This document shows, in pieces, positions 55,574-64,000 of a stretch of DNA of 64,000 nt; positions within the stretch are counted from its first letter, which is position 1, and every line of letters begins with the position of its first letter. The notes under the pieces were generated by a model. That model saw nothing but the letters and a program-made list of their open reading frames with translations, was not told the DNA's origin and ran no database searches. The position numbers and the translations under genes were made by a program. Location: the NCBI GenBank assembly GCA_963556695.1, contig CAUWAG010000007.1, forward strand, positions 3,844,001 through 3,908,000, given 5' to 3'. The DNA comes from Anthostomella pinea. Lineage: Eukaryota > Ascomycota > Sordariomycetes > Xylariales > Xylariaceae.

Positions 55574-55748
55574 GCAGCCAGCTCAGGATCGTAGAGTTGA
55601 GTTGAGTTGAGTTTATTTCACGCCGTAGGGGCTCTAGGCCTCAGATCCTCACCTGCACGCCAAATGTCTACAAGGATCTGAGGCCTAGAGCCCCTACGGC
55701 GTTAAATAAACTCAACTCAACTCAACTCTACGACCCTGAGCTGGCTGC
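55574..55748. repeat. Near-perfect 76-bp-arm palindrome on a LINE 3' tail
   Basis: The arms 55574-55649 and 55673-55748 are inverted copies with two mismatches and a 23-bp loop. Each arm holds (TCAAC)n tail units, TAAATAAA, and the CCCCTACGGCG box also seen at the end of the LINE at 8601, plus about 21 bp of flanking sequence outside the LINE tail (GCAGCCAGCTCAGG). The loop plus right arm also matches the plus-oriented LINE end. Confidence 0.92.
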
Positions 55749-58700
55749 GTCCCTCCCCCGCGGCCGCAGTCAGCAAGCAGCAGATTCGATCACACCCCTC
55801 AATGACCCCTTCGATGACGAGGTTCTCCCACTTTATGGCGAGTCTGATGAAGAATATGACTCGGAAACTTGGAAGGAGATTCAAGAAGATCAGGGAGAGC
55901 GTAGGAGTCGACAACCACACAGCAACAGTCTCACTACCCAAGCAATCGAAGTTATCCTAGACGAGGTTGTCCAGCGTTACGAAGCTGAATGGTGGGAAGA
56001 GAAGGAGGACGACCTACGGCACAAGGCACTCAAGACATGGCGTAGCCTCCGGGAGGGTCCCTATCGCCAATCTCTTTACAAGATATTCGAGGAGCTGCGG
56101 CATATCGACGAGCGCATTGCTGCCTTGTGGCGTCAGACTGCCACATGCCCATAGAGCACAAAAATCGAACTGGTATGTGGCGCCGCGAACCTGAAGCCTT
56201 CGGTCTGAGATCGACTCCGAGCCAGATGGCTCCAAGACCTAGCAAACCAGAAACACAAACCCAGTCGCGCAGTAGCGCTGCCACCGCGGCGCACGGGGAA
56301 AGCTGCCAGCACCAGTTTTGAGGACCATAGCACCGACACTGGTAAAGACCTAACGAGCGACTCCGAGGGGATGGTACAAACACATCGCAGAAATACAGCT
56401 TCCTGTGCTCCCAAGACGCGAAGTGCTGCTGAGCCTATAAAGCTAGCGCCTCGGGAAGTGGTTTACATTAGTAGTGACGACGAATCTGACGATGATCAGT
56501 CCTCACCCGCATCTCCCGACGGAAATGCCATACCGATCGATAACATAGATGATAACGCCAACGAGGAGGGACACCAAGACGAGATCGAAAATCTTGGCGG
56601 GCAGTTTGCCAATCGCACTATCTCTGCAAAAAACTGGACAAGCCTATGCCGCCTGTTTCAGTGCCGAGAGAATATCACTGAGCACAGACCGGTTGACTTT
56701 AAGCTGACTATCTCCGCCTACCAACTTTACGCCGTCTGGTGGCTGGTGACACAGTTTCCAATACGGGGTGTGCCGGGCGGCTGCCTTGGTGACGAAATGG
56801 GTCTAGGCAAGACGATCGAGGTGCTTGCCGCCTTTGTTATATTCGCTCTCATCAAGGCGAATCATGTAGAAGTACAAGACTTTTAGACGGCAGGTCGCAC
56901 CGTCGATGGCCGTACACATCTGTCCCAGGACCAAAAGAAAATGATGGACTCCGTCTGCCTTAGCCAGCGCGTCTCACCTTATGGTCTACTTTGTCCTTGT
57001 GTTAAATCCGGACAGACATACCTGGTGGCCACCATGCTGGCGTCGCTGCCCACCATATGCTTCGTCCCTCCGAGCTCGATCCACGGCTGGCATTAAGAGT
57101 TTAAAAAGCTTATCGACGCAGGCCATCCTATCATGCAGCATCTCCACTTCTCCATTCTGTATAACGACTTCAAAGGAGATGAAACATATCATCACACCAG
57201 CGACCATGTTCGGCAGACCATGGCCAAGGCCACAAGGTGCTACGTCAACCAACGAAACCAACAACTTGAATGTCATCTCGAAGGCTGAGAGGGGCTTAGC
57301 AACTGGTTCTTGTTGGTCAGTTCGTCTGGGGCACCGGGGCTACACAAAGCTTATAACGTCAAAGGTGTCAGGTACAAAGCCAAGGATGATACAGACCACA
57401 AGGGCAAGGTGTTTATTACTAATGGTCTTGCTGCATTTTTTGTCTTTTTTGACGAGGCGCATACCTACTGCAGCTCTCTATCAAGTCCGACTCAGCCGTT
57501 CGCCCTGCTAAAAACTATCACCGAAAAGTCCTAGGATCCCACGGTCGCCTTCGCCATCTCGGGCTCCATCTCGGGCGGTGGTCCTGGCCAACTGACTAAC
57601 ATCATTGACCACATTCTTCGAGTCAAGGGTGAACAACAAGAAGGCAAGCCCAGCATCGACGGTGTTACCAACGTAACTAAGCTTGAAGATAAGAAAATTA
57701 ACTGGGACTACCTGCTGCAAAAACACTATATTATAAGCAACCAAAAGACCAAGGATGAGGTGAACAAACTCAAGAAATCAATCAGCGAGTTAATAAAGAA
57801 CCTTGTCCCCCATGTACTCATGGCCCGTCGCAATATGGACACCTTTCGCGGCCAGACTATTGGCGATGCCAGACGAGAAATTGTCGTACAATGCGTCGAG
57901 TGCAATATAGTTAATGGGGCTGGCCGCAACGCATTTTACAAGCTGACTGCCAACGTCCAGGCATATGTTAGAAAAGCTTTTGACGAGAGGCACAATGCTT
58001 GGACAGTCGACGGAAGGCGGGGTCCTGAACCTACCTAGCACAGCGTTGAACTCGAGTTCTTTGGTGGAGAGGGTGCCGCAGCGATGAAACTGGGCAGAAA
58101 AGGTGGTGATATCTGGACCCAGCTGCTTCGCGCGAACGTCTACCCCAAAGTCGCTCGCCTTTATCTGGACAAGCTCGTTATAGAGGAGGAACTTAAATGC
58201 AATAGCATCAATCGCCATAGAGATGAGGCCTCCTTGCTTGTAAGTATTGATGCCAGCAAAAACGACGTGCAGCGGCAGTTGGCCATATCCCCGTTCTGGC
58301 CATATCGCACACAGCTCATGAAGCAATCTTTAAAATTTGCCCAGCTCTGCCAATATATAAACGACATGATGGCATACAGGGACCGCCGGCCCGGCGCCGG
58401 TAATGATCCTGGCCCTGCTGATGGCACGAACATCCGACACATGATTGTCTTGTCTGACACGCCTGTCTCCAGCTACATCACCTTCATGTTACTGTGCGTC
58501 AAGTATCCGAAAGCCAAGGTGATGCTGATCAACGCACGCACACGCAAGGTGGCCACTGAGAAGACACCTGGATACGGGCGCAGAGAAATGATCGAAGACT
58601 TGATGTCCGACTGCACGAATCAGTCGCGCAATAAGATCATTGTCTCCACCTACCGTATCTATGAGACGGCGCTAAACATGCAACGCGCAAATTACTGCGT

Positions 58701-58947
58701 ATTGTTAGAGCCTGTTTGCGATGCTAAAGAAAAAGCCCAAGCGGCTGCTCGCGTCAACCAACGGGGCCAGTGTATGCGGCCTATCACTGTGCGATTGCAT
58801 GATGAACGTAACCTTTCCAAAACACTGAAACGCTCTCGTCATCAGAACCAAGACGACATGGAGAACTGGCAAGAGCAGGGCATTCCTTAGGATAACTTCC
58901 TGTAGTATCTTGACATAGGCCGTCGAAATTTGCTGTATCCAGCATGA
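55729..58947 (+). pseudogene. SNF2/DEAD-like helicase, one frame with many stops, 5'-truncated
   Basis: One frame can be followed from 55729, inside the palindrome arm, to TGA 58945. Stops within it: TAG 56152, TGA 56206, TAG 56884, TAA 57094, TGA 57286, TAG 57532, TAG 58036, TAG 58888 and TAG 58903. Helicase motifs are clear: an acidic linker, LTISAYQLYAVWWL, motif I GDEMGLGKT, motif II as DEAH in FVFFDEAHTY, then a C-terminal lobe with HMIVLSDTPVSSYI, KIIVSTYRIYETALNM and the ARVNQRGQ motif VI. It would have been a nuclear Swi2/Snf2-type ATPase; the substrate is unknown. The N-terminal end is cut by the LINE-tail palindrome. No net frameshift in over 3 kb, despite nine stops, is notable. 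Confidence 0.8.
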
Positions 58948-59238
58948 CAAAGGTTCAGAAGTTGATGTTTGTTCTGAAAAGGAAGAAATGGTATACTGTT
59001 CAGGTAGTTAAAGAGAAGACATGTTGCTGATGAGAAAATCTCCTAGTTAGAGTTGCTTGAAATGTATTAGTCTTTGAAAGAATAACGAAGAATAAAATGT
59101 TTCTGCTTCCAGATACTAGATAGTTGTCGAGGTGTTTACCGCTCGTTTGGTATTCTGACTACTTACGATGTTTAGACTAAATGTAGACTTGAACTGGCTT
59201 CCTGCTTCCAATTAAATCCCCGCCTCTAGGACCCAGGC
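58948..59238. other. Short intergenic, nothing seen
   Basis: About 290 bp of AT-leaning sequence between the helicase and HNH relics. Confidence 0.5.
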
Positions 59239-60390
59239 ATGGTTCCGCTTGCCGTTCGAACAGACGAAATGCTCAATGAAGTGCTTGTCTTTGGTGTTAC
59301 GAACCAACAATGCCACGGCCCGGTGGCAGGCCAGGAGGACCCTACAGAAGGCCAATAGGACAGAGGACACCGGAACGGGACAAGAAGACACCACGGATTA
59401 CATGATATGTGTCACGTAATCAAGACGGATCACGGAGTAGACCAGGGGGCATCACCGAATCACGAAGTGAACGAGCGTCACCCCAAGGAAGCAGTGCACA
59501 CCTCATCAGTGAGGAAGAGATTGGATATATAAGGATAGACATTTCCTAGCTAGAACAGGTAGACAGTCTCTACCTCAGTGATCAATCTAAGCATCTTAGC
59601 CAACACTAAGGTGGGAGAAACCTCCTTACGACTCGACTACAGTGAACCCAGTTCCGATTAAGCCCAGCACCTCAGTGTCTTCTAGTTGACAGAAGCCTCT
59701 ATCGTCTTTTGTGTTGACTTACCTCAGAACATAAACCCTATAGAACCCTTTAGCCTTATAGGTTAGACGGCTCGTCACACTTGTCTTTGGGCATATTCCA
59801 GCACAGGAGACAGTCTAGAGGCCGAGACAAGGGACTTAAAAACGCGTATTGCAATCGCAGCTGTCGCATCACAGGCTACTTCGAAAACACTGAAGTGGTC
59901 TATCTGGTCCCTTTTGCCGACAAAAAGTGGTTCGAGAGTAACAATATGGCCGAGTACTGCTGGCGGTAGGACGTTGTTAATACCATCGGTAACGAGTGCA
60001 GGTTGCTCTTGCGCCAGGATATCCACAGCCTCATGGACAAAAACCGCCTTGTCCTTGTGCCCAAACCGGCGGTCTCTCGTCGTCCCCTGGTGCACTACCA
60101 ATACTCGTCGTCCATGTCATGTTTCCCAAGGGCAGTCTCGAGACTGCACAACTCTACCATAACCGACTACTACAGTCGCTAACAAAGGGCATCGGTCGTG
60201 AGTTTCTGCTGGCTCGCCTCGCGCGGGGAACTAATCATGAATGTCTCGTTCGTTGATATTCACGAGTACCACATGGGTCTTCGCAGCTTAGACTCGGCAG
60301 AAAAGCATCCGACCACCCACAGTGATGAGCCTGCTCACTTTGACCACCTGCACAATCTAGAGCATAGTGTGGCTACGCAAGCTGTCTAGG
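59239..60390 (+). pseudogene. HNH endonuclease-like gene split by an insertion
   Basis: ATG 59239 opens MVPLAVRTDEMLNEVLVFG, cut at 59294 by a 485-bp insertion; the frame resumes after the repeated target as HIPAQETV, then TAG. Shifted by one, CRITGYFENTEVVYLVPFADKKWF, a TAG after WR (59968), then NTIGNECRLLLRQDIHSLMDKNRLVLVPK form the fungal HNH_2-type core, where the first His is replaced by Tyr or Val in 'VYLVP' (family: AHIVP). A further shift near 60100 gives MFPKGSLETAQLYHNRLL. The nuclease is certainly broken. This HNH family is common in fungal genomes, of unknown role. Confidence 0.65.
59295..59779 (+). mobile_element. 485-bp LTR-like insertion bounded by 11-bp direct repeats
   Basis: The element starts TGTTACGA and ends TCGTCACA (inverted ends, 7 of 8 match, TG...CA) and has a TATATAAGG box near 59527. 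It is bounded on both sides by a perfect CTTGTCTTTGG (59284-59294 and 59780-59790). It interrupts the HNH reading frame. Structure suggests a solo LTR, but LTR elements normally leave 4-6 bp duplications. Confidence 0.75.
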
Positions 60391-61137
60391 ATTACTCGCA
60401 GAAATGAAAGAAAGGTGCGTCAAACACACGTGATCCTGACTTTATGTCACCTCCCTGCGAATTGGGTTCTGCTAGCAATAATTCCTGCTTCAAAGGAATC
60501 TTGTAACGCTAATAGCTCTGGCTTCTCTAGTATACACTCTTCTACCAAAATCCGCACATCCGTCTATTTTCTAGATGAGCCGACAAGACCAGAGCTGCCA
60601 GCCAATGCGATTTACTCATCTCCAATCATCTACGAACCGGTTCCACTGCGAGCGGGCGACTTCCTCGTACTAAAAGAGGCATCGGCCAGGCGGCGGGTTG
60701 GCGTCGCTATCACGCGCATGCTTGGTCTTCATGGCAATGGCCCAAGGTCGGCTGACGTCCAACCATATTATCTTTGAGGAGGGCATTTTAGGCGTAGAAC
60801 AGAGTGGCGATACGAACATCCGTCCTATTGGCTCCAAACTTAGCATACGGGGCAGTTGATAAGGGTAAGTCTTAGTTGCTCCCTCTATTACCGCTGTGGT
60901 GGCGTTGATAAACTCTGTATGAACTAAAACACTAGAAAGTTTGACATATGCTCGACACGGTTGGCGTGACTGCCATTGGTAATCTAATAGATGGTGACAA
61001 AGGTGTAAAAGCAAGGTGGCCTGGTATAGATTTATACATGCATTTATTGCTACGCAAGACAGCATCAAAACGCGCGCAGGCTTACAGGAGGCCATCCGGA
61101 TCCTCTATAATGCGGGAGGGAGAGAGAAGCACATGCT
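60391..61137. other. Unassigned region
   Basis: A plus frame to 60777 (PANAIYSSPIIYEPVPLRAGDFLVLKE) reads like the tail of a real protein but I cannot place it; it may belong to the HNH relic's neighbour. Nothing else recognised. Confidence 0.35.
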
Positions 61138-63296
61138 CTATCTAAACATCCTCTCGGCATGTGTATCATACCTCTGCTCGTTCTCATTTCCATTCTGTCC
61201 CTTAACCCTACAAGTCTCGCAGAGGCAACCGTCACCATAGTGATTTGGCCCGTAACTGACGGTGATTTCTGTACCATCCCCAATGTGCCTTGTGAATACA
61301 ACTCCAACGACGTAACAGCCCAACACTTTTAACTGCCTGAGACAAGCCAACGGATAGCAGTCGTGGTTTAGAAGCCTGAAGCAGTTGCTGAACTCGCCGC
61401 AGTCAAGTTGGCAAACGACGGGCTCCCCAGCGATATCAGGCCTCATGAAGTCTATAACCCTGTCATTACTCTTGGTGTTAATAGGCAAGATCTTTCCAAA
61501 CAGCCATCCGATTGTTGAACTCTTGGAGTAAACGATTTCTCCGTGGGTTCGCCCAACAGCCTGAAGGCTGAAACACTTCTCCCCGTAATGCTTGATACTC
61601 GGCCTTGTTTGTCGAGGCATATTAATGCAATGGCAATTAGCCTGGTCACAAAGGTCGCATCCAGCAATACCTTCGGACGTTGGGTTGGCAGGCCACGGCC
61701 AATCTTCCGGCCAGCCTGGCGGCCGGGGCCAGCTCTCAATTGATAGATAGATATTCTCTGTGACCGGCTGGACCAGCTGGAGGAAAAGAAGCAGTTTCTG
61801 TTCCGTTAAGGACGCCAAGTTAGACAAGCATCCGGGTATGGTTTCCTATTTGAATTCGAGACCGTCGAAGTCTGCTAAGGATTCTTGAAAAGCCTTGCCG
61901 ACCTTACAGATAAACTGGGTATAAGTATCGTCCAAAAGGCGGTAAAGCCTTGAGGGATCCTGTAGTTCCTTGTAACTCTGAGGGGCAATATCAAAGCCAT
62001 TCTGCCGTGATAGAAAGATAAAACACAAGAGGCCATCAAACTTGCCACAGACCGTATTCCACTTTCGGCCCTCGGCAAGGTGGGCATGGAACGGCTTTTT
62101 CCCAAGTCCAAGTTCTTCCATCGCCTTGCTTATCACTGCCGGATCTGCTCGGATGGCGCCCATTTTGGTGGAATCAATCTGGGCTATAAGCTGGCATTAG
62201 CTGAGACGCAAGATGAATTTCGCAAAGATCGAGATGCTACTAGCGTTTTTGAGAGAGGTAGCAATGCGCTGGACAGAGTCTTGTATAGAATTAAAGCGAA
62301 AGCTGTTGTCCGGGGCCCGCCTGCTTGCTACAAGCAAGATAAATTGCTTGATCGCTTCCCTGCTGCGAACTGCCGATGCCAAGAGAAGTACATCAGGACT
62401 AGGGGGGTCGTCTGCAGGACTAGGGGGGTTGTCTGCAGGACATGTAGGGATGTTGCAGAGCTTATCCACCGATCTGATCTGTGATACCGTCTGTGCCAGT
62501 TCAGGATTTGCTGGTAACCGCCCTGTCTTTGGAATCTTCGATGCTTTCTCAGGCTTTGCGTTATTGCCGGGCCTTTTCCGTGAAGGAAGGAGTGTTTTCT
62601 GCGGGCGAATGGCCACATGGCAACCTTCTCCTCTGGACTCCTTTCCGCCTTTGTGCTCGCCTTTATTCTCTCCCTTATCTCTGCCATCCTTGTCGTTTTT
62701 GGGTTCGTTCTTGTCTTCCCTGAATTGAGACTTATCTGGGCGATAAGACACATGAGAGTCTTCCGGTCCAGCGTCTTTGGATCGATACGCGATATCACTA
62801 TCCTTAGACACGGCTACCCAGCAGGTAAATTATCATCCTTTTTCCCAGTTGTATGGTGCCCACCAGCAATTTCTGTGAGTTCTTTGATTCTCCCATCGTC
62901 GGGCCCAGAGGGTGGCGACGATGCGTCACTGGCTGATACGTCGCTGGCCGGTAATAGAGCCGAAGTAGAAGAGCTGCTTGTCCTGCTCGCACGCTTCTCA
63001 AGCGGGCGTCCTGCAGTCGCTGAAGCAAGCTGGCTATCTTGCTCTAGGAGGGGCCTATCCTGAATCACAGTGCCTGTTACGTCCTTGCCACTAAGAGCGG
63101 CATCGGTCGCAACCTGTGACGCACTTTGCCCGTGCTGGAAAAAATCTCGTTTGATCTCCTCAATGAGGCTCTTTTTTAGGACCTCTATATGTTTCTTAAG
63201 GAGAATGTCGATGCTGGTGCGGATACTAGACCTAGCTGGTGTCAGGTGATTAAAAACATCTTCATGAAATGCTGTCAGAGACAGATACAAAAACAA
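61138..63296 (-). pseudogene. SET-domain protein, two in-frame stops and one frameshift
   Basis: One frame from about 62811 to TGA 61138 carries stops TAA 62197-62199 (RLS-stop-CQLIAQ) and TAG 61846-61848 (EFK-stop-ETIPG). Upstream, 63296-62814 continues the protein after a one-base frame change near 62815. The C-terminus is a SET core: GEIVYSKSSTIGWLF, FSNCFRLLNHDCYPL (NHxCxP SAM/substrate motif), DGTEITVSYG and the post-SET CLCETC. The long N-terminal part is charged (Lys/Glu/Asp-rich) with a Ser-rich segment. SET proteins methylate lysines, usually in chromatin. The 5' start is uncertain: no ATG in the upstream frame, so an earlier exon may be missing. Divergent from the small gene at 63415. 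Confidence 0.7.
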
Positions 63297-63414
63297 CTAT
63301 TTTTCTTGGCGCCCCGCTGTTAGTGCGCAACCTCTATATCTGCACTAAAACAGGCATTTATTTCAGTACCTGACTATCCTTGCCAAGGTGCAGAAAAATT
63401 TTCTCACAAGCTGG

Positions 63415-63927
63415 ATGGCACCCCTTCACCATAGGCCACCAAATACGCCAGTGGCCGTCCCAAAGACGACTACTGGCGGCGTGCTCAAATCCCCGGTCCC
63501 TAAAAGAACATATGGCCCGGCAACCCCAAGCAAGCTCCGCCAGGCACTGCTCGACGACATCAACAGCAGCCCGTCACAGGTCTCTGAGGCTGACTTCACC
63601 ATTGTTTCCCCTCTGAAAGGAAAATCCCGAAATATTAATACTAGCAGCATCATTGATATGGAAGTACCTCAATCAAACGAAATCTCTACAGACCAAGCTA
63701 TTGGAGGCGATACAGGGAACAAGGTCTCTTCCTCAAAGTGCCAGGACCAAGTTGCCAAAATACTGGCTAAAGACAAGCATCTCTATGAAGCCAGGATAAC
63801 AATGTTTCAGGAGTGTGCTGCAGCAGTTGATAAGACACTTGAGAAAGCTGGAACCGAACTATACTCTCATGCCAAGGAGTTCAGCGCTTTCTTCTCCAAA
63901 TGTCTGAATGAGTGGCTGGAAACCTGA
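63415..63927 (+). CDS. Small hypothetical protein
   Basis: A 170-residue frame from ATG 63415 to TGA 63925. The frame is open further upstream to an acceptor-like TTTCAG at 63361-63366, so an earlier exon is possible. The N-terminal half is Pro/Ser/Thr-rich (PVAVPKTTTGGVLKSPVPKR), the C-terminal half a likely coiled coil (KDKHLYEARITMFQECAAAVDKTLEKAG ends with HAKEFSAFFSKCL). No family recognised. It is divergent from the decayed SET gene across about 120 bp and may be its former partner. Confidence 0.5.
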   Translation: MAPLHHRPPNTPVAVPKTTTGGVLKSPVPKRTYGPATPSKLRQALLDDINSSPSQVSEADFTIVSPLKGKSRNINTSSIIDMEVPQSNEISTDQAIGGDTGNKVSSSKCQDQVAKILAKDKHLYEARITMFQECAAAVDKTLEKAGTELYSHAKEFSAFFSKCLNEWLET

Positions 63928-64000
63928 GATCTGACCACAAGAAAGGCCACTTCTGGGGGGGATAGAAATAGGGAAGCCCATCATGACCTTCGCCCAAGCT

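Noticed and set aside
1..64000. tRNA or rRNA genes
   Set aside because: No cloverleaf with matching A and B boxes or rRNA core was noticed by eye; a covariance-model scan would be needed to exclude them.

Overview
The window reads as nuclear DNA of a filamentous ascomycete (Pezizomycotina, probably Sordariomycetes). Introns are short (about 46-120 bp) with GT-AG ends and CTAAC-like branch sites. The protein families are typical of the group: HET, NACHT and NB-ARC NLRs, a fungal rhodopsin-domain protein, DUF6601, DUF3435, Tad-type LINEs, and one AT-rich block that looks RIP-mutated. I cannot name the genus.

Layout. 1-6.4 kb: the 3' end of an MFS transporter, a long gene-poor stretch, and an O-methyltransferase with one stop codon. 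7.4-12.2 kb: a rhodopsin-domain gene whose 5' part is missing behind a minus-strand LINE fragment, then a plus-strand LINE fragment. 12.7-17.9 kb: two acidic single-exon proteins that look related (one intact, one with two stops), flanking a gene that resembles the C-terminal part of AbaA-type TEA factors. 19.4-36.7 kb: an immune-receptor (NLR) island. It holds HET-NB-ARC-TPR, a stand-alone SesB-like hydrolase, NACHT-WD40, DUF6601, and a 5.7-kb SesB-NACHT-ankyrin receptor with about 20 near-identical repeats. 38.2-40.1 kb: an intact SANT/Myb-like gene. 42.1-43.8 kb: the AT-rich block with an embedded solo-LTR-like unit. 44.2-50.2 kb: two decayed DUF3435 genes (the family that includes Starship 'captain' recombinases), separated by an array of short inverted GC-rich motifs. 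51.5-54.8 kb: a divergent pair, a HeLo-like effector and an NB-ARC-TPR receptor, which share a short motif at the effector C-terminus and receptor N-terminus. 55-63.9 kb: a broken copy of the SANT gene end, a palindrome built on a LINE 3' tail, and decayed SNF2-like helicase, HNH and SET genes. The HNH gene is split by a 485-bp insertion. A small hypothetical gene closes the window.

Two themes join these parts. First, receptors and their likely effectors occur side by side, in fused form (SesB-NACHT-ankyrin), in adjacent form (SesB next to NACHT-WD40), and as a motif-linked pair (HeLo-like plus NB-ARC-TPR); this is the arrangement of fungal NLR signalling and of amyloid-motif signalling. Second, most long genes keep one open frame except for isolated stops. 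Where family knowledge tells me the ancestral residue, it is usually Gln, Trp or Arg, as expected from C:G-to-T:A changes. DUF3435, SANT and NLR genes together resemble cargo of Starship giant transposons, but I see no element ends, so that link is inference.
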